Source: Actinomycetota bacterium
Lineage (GTDB): Bacteria; Actinomycetota; Thermoleophilia; Solirubrobacterales; 70-9
DNA length: 64,000 nt
Assembly (NCBI GenBank): GCA_018268575.1
Contig: JAFDWF010000166.1
Span: forward strand, 1-64,000
Direction: 5' to 3'
The notes beneath the pieces are model-generated. The model did not search any database. It was not told the DNA's origin and saw only the letters and a program-made list of their open reading frames with translations. How positions within the stretch are numbered: position 1 is the stretch's first letter; every line of letters begins with the position of its first letter. This document shows positions 7,688 through 15,089 of the stretch, in pieces. The translations under genes were made by a program, and so were the position numbers.

Positions 7688-8944
7688 GTGAAGCGGATCG
7701 TGATCATCGGCGGTGGCACGGGCGGGACGATGGTCGCCAACCGGCTGCGCCGAGAGAACGACGTCGAGGAGTTGCAGATCACCGTCGTCGACCGCGACGA
7801 CGCCCACCTCTACCAGCCGGGCCTCCTCTTCGTCCCGTTCGGGCTCGAGCGGCCGGAGGGCATCGTCCGCTCGCGTCGCGAGCAGCTCCACAACGGGATC
7901 GACTTCAGGCTCGGTGAGGTCGACAGGGTCGAGCTCGAGGAGAACGCCGTTCACCTCGCCGACGGCACGGACCTCGCCTACGACGCGCTGATCGTCGCCA
8001 GCGGCTCCACCCTCCTCTCCGAGGAGACCGACGGACTGCGCGGCCCTGGCTGGGGGGAGAGCGTCTTCTCTTTCTACTCGCTCGACGACGCGACCGCGCT
8101 GCGTTGGGCACTCGTCGACTTCGACGGCGGCCGGCTGGTCGTGAACCTCGTCGACATGCCGATCAAATGCCCGGTCGCGCCGCTCGAGTTCTGCTTCCTC
8201 GCCGACTGGTTCCTGCGCGAGCGCGGCGTCCGCGACAAGGTCGAGATCACCCTCGCGACGCCGCTCGACGCCGCCTTCACCAAGCCGGTCGCGGGCGAGC
8301 ACCTGGGCGGCATGCTGGAGGAACGCGGGATCGGCCTGGAGACGGAGTTCGCCACCGGCCGCGTCGACGGTGCCGAGCACCGGCTGGTCAGTTGGGACGA
8401 GCGCGAGATCCCCTTCGACCTCGCCGTCGTCGTCCCCCTGCACGGCGGCGCGCCGTTCGTCGCCCGCTCCCCCGGCCTCGGCGACGACCTCGGCTTCGTC
8501 GACGTCGACGTCCACACCCTGCAGGCAAAGGCGGCGCCCAACGTCTTCGCGATCGGCGACGCGGCGAGCCTGCCGACCTCGAAGGCCGGCTCGGCCACCC
8601 ACTTCGAGGCCGAGACGCTCTGCGCGAACGTCGAGCGCGTGCTCGGCGGCGAAGAGCCGGAGGGCAGCTACGACGGGCACGTCAACTGCTTCATCGAGAG
8701 CGGCTTCCACAAGGCGCTCCTGATCGACTTCAACTACGAGGTCGAGCCGCTGCCCGGCCGCTATCCCGAGGCCCACCTCGGGCCGCTGCCGTTGCTGCGC
8801 GAATCGCGCCTCAACCACCTCGGCAAGCTCGCCTTCGAGCCGCTTTACTGGCACGTCCTGCTCCCCGGCCGCGAGGTCCCGGGGATCGACGCGACGATGT
8901 CGATGGCGGGCAAGCAGGCACCCAAGCAAGGAGGAGAACCGTGA
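7688..8944 (+). CDS. Sulfide:quinone oxidoreductase-like FAD flavoprotein
   Basis: 418 aa from GTG 7688. N-terminal FAD-binding IVIIGGGTGG (residues 4-13), second dinucleotide motif region VASGS, and the C-terminal FAD motif NVFAIGDAA (about 285-293). Cys161 lies in IKCPVAP, with further Cys at 169, 312 and 334. The KC..AP context resembles the redox-active Cys of sulfide:quinone oxidoreductases. The likely reaction is oxidation of sulfide or persulfide with electrons to quinone at the membrane. It overlaps the DsrC-like gene by 4 bases and heads the 7688-9761 operon. A broader NAD(P)/FAD oxidoreductase role is the alternative. Confidence 0.8.
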   Translation: MKRIVIIGGGTGGTMVANRLRRENDVEELQITVVDRDDAHLYQPGLLFVPFGLERPEGIVRSRREQLHNGIDFRLGEVDRVELEENAVHLADGTDLAYDALIVASGSTLLSEETDGLRGPGWGESVFSFYSLDDATALRWALVDFDGGRLVVNLVDMPIKCPVAPLEFCFLADWFLRERGVRDKVEITLATPLDAAFTKPVAGEHLGGMLEERGIGLETEFATGRVDGAEHRLVSWDEREIPFDLAVVVPLHGGAPFVARSPGLGDDLGFVDVDVHTLQAKAAPNVFAIGDAASLPTSKAGSATHFEAETLCANVERVLGGEEPEGSYDGHVNCFIESGFHKALLIDFNYEVEPLPGRYPEAHLGPLPLLRESRLNHLGKLAFEPLYWHVLLPGREVPGIDATMSMAGKQAPKQGGEP

Positions 8945-9258
8945 GCACGATGACCTATGCCGGCACGGCCGTCGAGGTCGACGCCGAAGGCTTCATGATC
9001 GACCCGTCCCAGTGGAACGAGGACGTCGCCGCGGCGATCGCCGCCGAGGCCGGGATCGGGGAGCTGAGCGACCGCCACCTGCAGGTCGTCCACTTCATGC
9101 GCGACCGCTACCTGGAATCGGGCACGGCGCCCTCGATCCGCACCCTCGGCAAAGCCTCGGGCGTGCCGATCAAGGAGCTCTACGAACTGTTCCCGAAAGG
9201 GCCGGCGAAATTGGCCGCCAAGATCGCCGGCATCCCGAAGCCGCGCGGCTGCATCTAG
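8941..9258 (+). CDS. DsrC/TusE-like sulfur carrier
   Basis: 105 aa from GTG 8941 (overlapping the previous stop, with GGAGGAG upstream). The ending KIAGIPKPRGCI is the DsrC/TusE/TusE-like signature, with the sulfur-carrying Cys104 penultimate. The second Cys of true DsrC, eleven residues upstream, is replaced by Ala93. A single-Cys carrier of the TusE type is therefore indicated, not a dissimilatory DsrC that forms an intramolecular trisulfide. It probably accepts sulfane sulfur from the DsrE2 protein encoded next. Confidence 0.85.
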   Translation: MSTMTYAGTAVEVDAEGFMIDPSQWNEDVAAAIAAEAGIGELSDRHLQVVHFMRDRYLESGTAPSIRTLGKASGVPIKELYELFPKGPAKLAAKIAGIPKPRGCI

Positions 9259-9269
9259 AGGAGGAGAGA

Positions 9270-9761
9270 GTGAGCACGCAGGAGAACGGCGACGCCTCCG
9301 AGCCGATCGCGAAGGTCTCGATCATCGTCTCGAAGGGCTCGCTGGAGGGGATCTACCCCGGACTGATCATGGCCAACGGGGCACGGATGGAGGGAATCGA
9401 GGCGAACCTCTTCTTCACCTTCTTCGGCCTCGACGCGATCAGCCGCGCCAAGCACGAGCACGTCAAGGTGGCGACGGTCGGCAACCCCGGCCTGCACCTC
9501 TCGACCTGGGCGGGCGGGATCCCCGGCGTCTCCGCCTTCGTCACCCACAAACTGGCCGAGGAGATGGAGAAGCTCGACATCCCGCCGATCCCCGAGTTCG
9601 TCGAGATGATCGCCGAATCTGGCGCCGGCCTCTACGCCTGCAAGGCCTCGGTCGATCTCTTCGGCCTGGACAAGGAGGACTTCGTCGACGAGGTGACCGA
9701 CGTGATCACGGTCGGCGAGTTCTACGGCCTCGCCGCCGGCGGCCAGATCATCTTCACCTGA
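9270..9761 (+). CDS. DsrE2-type sulfur-transfer protein
   Basis: 163 aa from GTG 9270, preceded by GAGGAGAGA. The opening IIVSKGSLEGIYPGLIMANG and the later GLYACKASVDLFG, with one conserved Cys in the YAC.AS loop, match the DsrE2/DrsE peroxiredoxin-like group. Family members relay protein-bound persulfide between rhodaneses and TusA/DsrC-type carriers in the cytoplasm. It is the last gene of the SQR-DsrC-DsrE operon and faces a strong hairpin shared with the convergent TauE gene. Confidence 0.85.
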   Translation: MSTQENGDASEPIAKVSIIVSKGSLEGIYPGLIMANGARMEGIEANLFFTFFGLDAISRAKHEHVKVATVGNPGLHLSTWAGGIPGVSAFVTHKLAEEMEKLDIPPIPEFVEMIAESGAGLYACKASVDLFGLDKEDFVDEVTDVITVGEFYGLAAGGQIIFT

Positions 9762-9777
9762 AGGCCGAGGGGAGCGA

Positions 9778-9800
9778 GGCTTCCCCGGCCCCGGGAAGCC
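9778..9800. terminator. Hairpin between convergent genes
   Basis: GGCTTCCCCGG pairs with CCGGGAAGCC (one bulged C) around a two-base loop. It lies between the convergent stops of the DsrE2 gene (9761) and the TauE gene (9838), the usual place for a bidirectional terminator. No clear T-run follows on either side, as is common at this GC content. Confidence 0.55.
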
Positions 9801-9837
9801 GGCGGCCCCGACCGGAGCGGATATGGACCGACGCCGC

Positions 9838-10656
9838 TCAGAAGAAGACCGAGATCAGGAGCCGCGCGGCGAGCACGATCAGCGCCGCCCCCAGGAGCCG
9901 CCTGATCGTCGGGCCGGCGAGCCGCCGGGAGATAATCGCCCCCACCTGCGCCCCCGGCAGTACCCCGACCGAGAGCGCCAGTGCCCTGCGCAGGCCATGC
10001 CCGACCGAGAGGGTCCCGGCGAGGAGGTGGGTGATGCTTCCCGCCCCCGACATGAAGACGAGGACGAAGTGCGAGGTCGCCGTGGCGACGTGCATCGGGA
10101 AGCCGAGCGTGCCGACCATCAGCGGGACGTGGATGATGCCGCCGCCGATCCCGAGGAAGCTCGAGAGGAAGCCGACGCCTACGCTGTAGGCGATGCCGCG
10201 GCGGACCGGGACCCGGTAGGAGTAGGCGGTGCCTGCGCCGTCGACGAGATGACGGGCGGTGGTCTCACCGCCGGGGATCGGGCGCTCGGCGTGGGGACGG
10301 AGGCGGACCACCGCGTATGCGCTCGCCGCCAGCACCACGGCCATGATCGCGTCGAAGGCCCGGACCGGGACGAAGCGCACGGCGGTGGCCCCCGCGACCG
10401 ATCCCGGCAGGGCGGCGAGCGCGAACTGCAGGCCCGAGCGGTAGTCGATCCGGCGCATCCGCGCGTAGGCGACCGAGCCCGAGGCGGCGTTGAAGAAGAC
10501 GACGACGAGGCTGATCGAGGTGATCGTCGCCGCCGACTGGCCCGGATAGAGGATCAGCAGGACCGGGGTGAGGATGAAGCCGCCGCCGGCGCCGACCAGG
10601 GTGCCGAAGATGCCGACCACCAACCCGAGCAGGGCCAGGAGGAGATAGGTCGTCAC
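9838..10656 (-). CDS. TauE/SafE-family sulfite/anion exporter, copy 1
   Basis: 272 aa from GTG 10656; the longer open frame upstream overlaps lgt and is not needed. Two homologous halves each start with a glycine-rich loop (GTLVGAGGGFILTP and SFLGIGGGIIHVPL), and about eight membrane segments are visible. The family exports sulfite, sulfoacetate or related anions, and here it sits in a sulfur operon region. It follows lgt by 31 bases on the same strand. A close paralogue with the same neighbours lies at 35886-36691. Confidence 0.85.
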   Translation of the reverse strand: MTTYLLLALLGLVVGIFGTLVGAGGGFILTPVLLILYPGQSAATITSISLVVVFFNAASGSVAYARMRRIDYRSGLQFALAALPGSVAGATAVRFVPVRAFDAIMAVVLAASAYAVVRLRPHAERPIPGGETTARHLVDGAGTAYSYRVPVRRGIAYSVGVGFLSSFLGIGGGIIHVPLMVGTLGFPMHVATATSHFVLVFMSGAGSITHLLAGTLSVGHGLRRALALSVGVLPGAQVGAIISRRLAGPTIRRLLGAALIVLAARLLISVFF

Positions 10657-10687
10657 CGGGGGCAGGCCATCAGCAGCTCGATCCTCC

Positions 10688-11533
10688 TCAGGGGGGCGGC
10701 CGGGAGAGGGATCGGGGCCGGGCCTCGGCTTCCCTCCCGCCGGCCGCCTCGTCGGGTCCCCGTTGGATCGCGACGAACCATGCGGCACCCAGGATCGTCA
10801 ACACGGCGGCGACGTAGAGGTTCAGGCGCAGCCCGAGGATGTGGTGGGCGGGATCGACTCGGATCGACTCCTCGAAGATGCGGAAGGCCGAGTAGCCGGT
10901 GACGTAGAGGGCGAAGAGGCCGGGCGGGCGGATCCTGCGGTGGTGTCCGAGCCAGACGAGGAAGGCGGCCAGGGCCAGATCCCAGATCAGCTCGTAGAGG
11001 AAGGTCGGGTGGAAGGTGGCGTAGTTCGAGTAGCCGACGGGACGGTTGGCCGGCGCGATCTGGATCGCCCAGGGCAGACTGCTCGGCCCGCCGAAGAGAT
11101 CCTGGTTGAAGTAGTTGCCGATCCGCCCGATCGCCTGGGCGACCAGGAGCGCAGGCGCGACCGCGTCCATGAACGGTGCGACGCTGACCCCGGCACGTCG
11201 CAGGCGCCAGATGCCCACGGCAGCTCCGGCGGCGACCCCGCCCCAGATCCCGAGCCCGCCGTCCCAGACCGCGATCGGGCCGTACCAGGTGTGGGGCATT
11301 TCGGAGAAGCTGGTGAGGTCGAAGTAGATCCGGCCGCCGATCAGGCCCGCCGGGAAGGCCCAGAGGGCGACGTCGTAGACGAGGTCCGGATTGCCGCCGA
11401 CCGCACTCCAGCGGCGCCTGGTGATCAGGATCGCGAGCGCGACCCCGATCGCATACATCAGTCCGTAGGCGTGTACCTCGAAGGGGCCGATCCCGAGCCC
11501 GCTGCTCGAGGGGCTTGGGAGCGATGCGAGCAC
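10688..11533 (-). CDS. lgt: Prolipoprotein diacylglyceryl transferase, copy 1
   Basis: 281 aa from GTG 11533. The Lgt signature GRIGNYFNQDLFG is present, with YGLMYAIG in the first helices, the FHPTFLYELIWD segment and RIFEESIRVDP near the end. It transfers diacylglycerol from phosphatidylglycerol to the lipobox Cys of preprolipoproteins in the membrane, and would act on the lipoproteins seen at 866 and 24808. Seven membrane segments are expected. Having a second full copy (36722) in one window is unusual. The much longer open frame upstream is not supported. Confidence 0.93.
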   Translation of the reverse strand: MLASLPSPSSSGLGIGPFEVHAYGLMYAIGVALAILITRRRWSAVGGNPDLVYDVALWAFPAGLIGGRIYFDLTSFSEMPHTWYGPIAVWDGGLGIWGGVAAGAAVGIWRLRRAGVSVAPFMDAVAPALLVAQAIGRIGNYFNQDLFGGPSSLPWAIQIAPANRPVGYSNYATFHPTFLYELIWDLALAAFLVWLGHHRRIRPPGLFALYVTGYSAFRIFEESIRVDPAHHILGLRLNLYVAAVLTILGAAWFVAIQRGPDEAAGGREAEARPRSLSRPPP

Positions 11534-11658
11534 GCGGGCATTTTGCCATCGCGACCTCAAGGACGTCAGGCCCGCGATCGGCGGCGCTAGGATCGCAGGG
11601 GACCTGCAATCTTCACGAAGGTCGAGGATCGCATGCGCCGACCGCGGACGCTTAGACG

Positions 11659-12000
11659 GTGAGGCCCATCTACGCACGGAGGACGGCGGCGCCCGACCCG
11701 GGCGGGGATCTTGTGCGGAGCGGACGCCAGATCGCCCTGATCGCCCTGTTGATCGCCGCCTGCTTGGCGATCCCGGGGCTGGACCGCGGCTCCCTGCACT
11801 GGCCCTCCGTGGTGGCCGCGGTCGGCTTCGCGGTCTACGCCCTCTGCATGCTGGCGTATTCCCGATCCTGTCGTCGACGACTGCTCGAGGCGGAGTCCAC
11901 GGGAAGACCGTTCGAATCCCCCCGTCTCGCCCTGGCGGGCCTCGGCGCCTTCGGCATGGGGCTCGGGGTGATGACCGTGGTGCTGATCCTGGTCGGCTGA
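11659..12000 (+). CDS. Small two-to-three-TM protein, cassette copy 1
   Basis: 113 aa from GTG 11659. Hydrophobic segments include IALIALLIAACLAIPGL, VVAAVGFAVYALCMLAY and a C-terminal LAGLGAFGMGLGVMTVVLIL. The core AIPGLDRGS..WP is shared with the 37676 protein. The function is unknown. It is divergent from lgt in both cassettes, which suggests shared control. Confidence 0.7.
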   Translation: MRPIYARRTAAPDPGGDLVRSGRQIALIALLIAACLAIPGLDRGSLHWPSVVAAVGFAVYALCMLAYSRSCRRRLLEAESTGRPFESPRLALAGLGAFGMGLGVMTVVLILVG

Positions 12001-12035
12001 CCCAAGGTGTGCCGGCTCGGCGCACCGGTTCCGGT

Positions 12036-14210
12036 TCAGCGCGATCCCGACCCGACCGCGACCGGCTCCTCCTCCTGAACGGGCGCAGGGGCCGCCGCAC
12101 CATCTCCGTGGCCGAAGCGGACGTCCGGCAGGATCCGGTCGAGCCAGGCGGGCAGGTACCAGGCCGCCTTGCCGCTGAGGCGCAGGAAGACCGGTAGCAA
12201 GAGCAGGCGGACCAGGAAGGCGTCGAGCAGGACGGCGACGCCGAGGATCGTGCCCATCTCCTTTGGCGGCAGCGGGCCGGAGAGCGCGAAGGTGAAGAAC
12301 ACCGCCACCATCACCCCGCCGGCGGCGAGGATCACCCGGCCGGAATGGGCGAGCCCGCCGACCATCGCATCCTTGGCGCTGCCCGTCGCTTCCCAGTGCT
12401 CCCGCGCCGAGGAGAGCAGGAAGACCGTGTAGTCCATCGCGATCGCGAAGATCATCGCGAAGAAGAAGATCGGTCCCCAGGCGTCGAGGAAGCCCTGCGA
12501 TTCGAAGCCGAGCAAGCCGGACAGGTGGCCGTGCTGGAAGATGAGCGTGGCCACGCCGAAGGCGGCGGCGGTCGAGAGCAGGTTGGCGAGCACCCCGATC
12601 GCCGCAATCAGCGGGGCCTGGAAGGCGACCAGCAGGAGCAGGAAGCCGAGCGCCAGGATCACCCCGATCGCCAGCGGCGTCGCCGAGGAGAGCGCGGTTT
12701 CGAGGTCGTGGTTTTCGGTCGCCGGGCCGCCGACGAGCGCCGCCGCCGGAAGGTCGGCGCGCAGCCGGTCGATCGTGTGACCCGTCGCTTCGGTCGAGGG
12801 CCCGGTGGTCGGGACGGCCTGGATCAGAACCGCTCCCCCGCCCCCTTCGACCGGCGCCGAGACGTTCGCGATCCCGGCGTCTTCGCGTAGCACCGCCGTC
12901 ACTTCCTTGGCCTCCGAACCCGGCGCGGTGATCTGCAGGGTGCCCGGCGCGCCGGTCCCGAAGGCGGAGCTGATCTGGTCGTAGCCGACGCGCGAGGAGT
13001 CGCCCTTCGGCACCACCTTGATCGACGGCATCCCGGTCTTCATGCCGAGGACCGGCACCGCAAGCGCGAGCAGGACGACGAGGGCAATACCGCCGAAGAC
13101 GAGCGGCCGGCGCCAGAGCAACTCTCCCCAGCGGGCGAAGCGCGGCGAGCGGTGCTCGCCTTGATGGACCCAGGGCAACGACAGCTTGTCCACACGTGGC
13201 CCGAGCTTGCCGAGGACGGCGGGCAACAGCGTCAGCGTCGCCGCCAGGATGAAGATGACCGAGATCATGATCCCCAGCGACATCGAGCGGAACGCCGGGC
13301 TCGGCACGAGCATCACTGCCGAGAGCGAGATCAGCACGGTGAGGCCGGAGAAGAGGACCGCCTTGCCGGCCGTGTCCATCGTCTCGCCGACGGCGTCCTC
13401 GGTCTTCTCGTGTTGCCCGAAGAGGGCGCCGCGGAAGCGCATGACGATGAAGAGGGCGTAGTCGATGCCCAGCGCCAAGGCGAACATCAGCGCGAAGTTC
13501 ATCGCCCAGATCGAGATCGGGGCGATCTTGGTGCCGATGTAAAGGACGCCGGCGGAGGCGATCAGGCCCACGATCGTCAGCATCAGCGGCAGCCCGGCGG
13601 CGACCAGCGAGCCGAAGGCGAGCACGAGGATCGCCAGCGTCACCGGCCAGGAGATCAGCTCCGACTTCATCATCGCTTCGCGGTTGGCTTCGTTGAAGTC
13701 CGACCACATGCCGGCGGCGCCGGTGAGGTTCGCTTCGACCCCGGACGCGGCGGCGTCCTTGATTTCGGTCTTCAGGTCGTTGGCCGCGGCGACCATCGAG
13801 TTCGGGTTCCTCGCGGCCGTGGCGCCGACGATCACGGTGTGGCCGTCGCGCGAGATCGAGGAGCCGCGCTGCGGCGGGACGACCGAACCGACCGCCGGGT
13901 CGGCGGCGAGGATCCGTTCGGTGCGGGCGACGGTGCGGCGGAAGGCGGGGTCGGCGACGGTCAGTTCCCCGGAGTGGACCGCGACCTGGAGCGCATAGCC
14001 GCCGGCGCCGCCGAAGTTCTTGTCGAGCTGTTCGCGGACCTTGACCGACTCCGAGCCGTTGGCCTGCCAGCCGGCACCGGAGAGCGCGGTCTCGACCCGC
14101 GGCGCCAGCACGCCGAGGCCGACCGCGATCACCGCCCAGGCGATGAAGACGGTCCGCCTGTGAGCGGCGGCGTAGCGACCGAGCCGCCCGACCGGACCGA
14201 GCGTGCTCAT
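12036..14210 (-). CDS. MMPL-family RND transporter
   Basis: 724 aa with twelve predicted membrane segments in two halves, each with a large extracytoplasmic loop. TM4 and TM10 carry the proton-relay Asp-Tyr (LALGIDYALF and FAIAMDYTVF) typical of MmpL/actinorhodin-type transporters. It probably exports lipids or other hydrophobic compounds. The gene begins inside the stop of the YgaP-like gene (ATGA overlap at 14207-14210), so the two form an operon divergent from the ArsR gene. The link to sulfur chemistry is from context only. Confidence 0.9.
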   Translation of the reverse strand: MSTLGPVGRLGRYAAAHRRTVFIAWAVIAVGLGVLAPRVETALSGAGWQANGSESVKVREQLDKNFGGAGGYALQVAVHSGELTVADPAFRRTVARTERILAADPAVGSVVPPQRGSSISRDGHTVIVGATAARNPNSMVAAANDLKTEIKDAAASGVEANLTGAAGMWSDFNEANREAMMKSELISWPVTLAILVLAFGSLVAAGLPLMLTIVGLIASAGVLYIGTKIAPISIWAMNFALMFALALGIDYALFIVMRFRGALFGQHEKTEDAVGETMDTAGKAVLFSGLTVLISLSAVMLVPSPAFRSMSLGIMISVIFILAATLTLLPAVLGKLGPRVDKLSLPWVHQGEHRSPRFARWGELLWRRPLVFGGIALVVLLALAVPVLGMKTGMPSIKVVPKGDSSRVGYDQISSAFGTGAPGTLQITAPGSEAKEVTAVLREDAGIANVSAPVEGGGGAVLIQAVPTTGPSTEATGHTIDRLRADLPAAALVGGPATENHDLETALSSATPLAIGVILALGFLLLLVAFQAPLIAAIGVLANLLSTAAAFGVATLIFQHGHLSGLLGFESQGFLDAWGPIFFFAMIFAIAMDYTVFLLSSAREHWEATGSAKDAMVGGLAHSGRVILAAGGVMVAVFFTFALSGPLPPKEMGTILGVAVLLDAFLVRLLLLPVFLRLSGKAAWYLPAWLDRILPDVRFGHGDGAAAPAPVQEEEPVAVGSGSR

Positions 14211-14470
14211 CGGTCGCAGGCGCCCTTGACGCCGAACCAGCGCCGCAGCACCAGGGAGCTGGGGCAGTTGCCGAAGACGACGAAGGCCAGCTGGTTGGCC
14301 GCGACGAAGCCGGTCAGCAGCAGGAACCAGGGGCTGACGACGGCGGCGAGCAGGGCGCTCAGAGCCGTCATCGTCCCCGCCATCAGGAAGAGGATCCGCT
14401 CCAGCGGCCAGACTGAGCCGGCGGCACGAGGCGACGGTGGAGCTTGCGGCGTTACGGTCGTGGCACTCAT
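14207..14470 (-). CDS. YgaP-like small membrane protein (DUF2892 type)
   Basis: 87 aa with two hydrophobic helices (ILFLMAGTMTALSALLAAVV and FLLLTGFVAANQLAFVVF), then NCPSSLVLRRWFGVKGAC. Two-helix proteins of this type occur alone or fused to rhodanese domains (YgaP), next to ArsR regulators and sulfur genes. Two Cys lie in the C-terminal part. First gene of the operon with MMPL, it starts 25 bases from the operator-like palindrome at 14497-14509. Confidence 0.75.
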   Translation of the reverse strand: MSATTVTPQAPPSPRAAGSVWPLERILFLMAGTMTALSALLAAVVSPWFLLLTGFVAANQLAFVVFGNCPSSLVLRRWFGVKGACDR

Positions 14471-14494
14471 CGCTATCCTCCGCTTGGTTGATCT

Positions 14495-14520
14495 ACAAGT
14501 TCACAACTTAACAAGTGTGG
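14495..14520. promoter_or_regulatory. Probable ArsR operator, site 1
   Basis: The perfect inverted repeat AAGTT-CAC-AACTT (14497-14509) sits in the divergent space between the YgaP-like/MMPL operon and the arsR gene. The word ACAACTTAACAAGTG resembles sequences upstream of the 15090 flavoprotein and of the 17206 rhodanese fusion. It is inferred to be the binding site of the ArsR protein encoded immediately to the right, giving autoregulation. Confidence 0.6.
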
Positions 14521-14535
14521 AGTAAGATAGCAGAC

Positions 14536-14865
14536 GTGAAAACCCCGATGACCCCCGAGGCCGCCGAGCTGATCGCCGATCGTTTCCGCGCCCTCTCCGA
14601 TCCCACCAGGCTGCGGATCATCGACCTCCTGAGGACCAAGGAGGAAGCCTCCGTCGGCGAGCTGGCGTCGGCGCTCGGTGCCTCCCAGCAGAACGTCTCC
14701 AAGCACCTCTCGACCCTTCTGGCCGGCGGATTCGTCGCCCGTCGCAAACAGGGGACCAGCTCGCTCTACCGGATCTCCGACCCGGAGGTCCTGGGTCTCT
14801 GCGAGCGCGTCTGCTCCGGGATCGAGACCCAGCTGCTCGAGCTCGAGCGGATGATCGCCGGCTAG
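14536..14865 (+). CDS. ArsR-family winged-helix repressor
   Basis: About 109 aa from GTG 14536 (GTG 14515 or ATG 14548 also possible). The ArsR core is clear: ALSDPTRLRIIDLL, VGELASALGASQQNVSKHLSTL as recognition helices, then the wing GGFVARRKQGTSSLY. The only Cys residues are two near the C-terminus in GLCERVC, so sensing could use thiol chemistry or metal there. It lacks the Cys pair position of the BigR/SqrR sulfide sensors, so the inducer is not assigned. It is likely the regulator of the three promoters sharing the ACAACT motif. Confidence 0.88.
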   Translation: MKTPMTPEAAELIADRFRALSDPTRLRIIDLLRTKEEASVGELASALGASQQNVSKHLSTLLAGGFVARRKQGTSSLYRISDPEVLGLCERVCSGIETQLLELERMIAG

Positions 14866-15032
14866 TTCGAGGAGTTCCATCTCGCCCGAGTCTCCGTCGG
14901 GTTGCGATACCGCCCATCCGTTGATCGCCACACCGGACGGGGGCTAGATACCCGATGTGCTCCGTCGTCCCTGCGGCCAGGCTGAGGATGGTCCCGCCTG
15001 GGTGAGCCTCGGCCTGTCTGGACAGTCCACAT

Positions 15033-15052
15033 CTTCACAACTGTACAATGGT
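15033..15052. promoter_or_regulatory. Probable ArsR operator, site 2
   Basis: TTCACAACTGTACAATGG lies about 40 bases ahead of the SQR start at 15090, followed by AT-rich GTTAATAGTTAATAG. ACAACTGTACAAT matches ACAACTATACAAT ahead of the 17206 gene and ACAACTTAACAAG at 14505. The position fits repression of the SQR promoter. Confidence 0.55.
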
Positions 15053-15089
15053 TAATAGTTAATAGCCACGACCGAACGGAGCAGATTCA

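Larger units (their letters stand above)
9838..12000. repeat. Duplicated cassette, copy 1: TauE-Lgt-small membrane protein
   Basis: Gene order, orientation and spacing match 35886-38002: TauE (-), 30-31 bp, lgt (-), about 115-125 bp, small membrane protein (+). Proteins are strongly similar throughout, with long identical runs in Lgt. DNA identity is clearly high in coding parts and lost outside. The flanks differ: sulfur genes and MMPL here, PAP2 and a two-component system there. Confidence 0.8.

Noticed and set aside
11587-13707. Long minus-strand frame of 706 codons over the MMPL gene.
   Set aside because: Arg/Ala/Gly-rich low-complexity translation in a different frame of the same DNA. 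The 12036-14210 frame has the transporter motifs.
13152-14525. Long plus-strand frame opposite the MMPL and YgaP-like genes.
   Set aside because: His/Asp/Arg-rich antisense shadow typical of high-GC DNA, with no start signal or domain.
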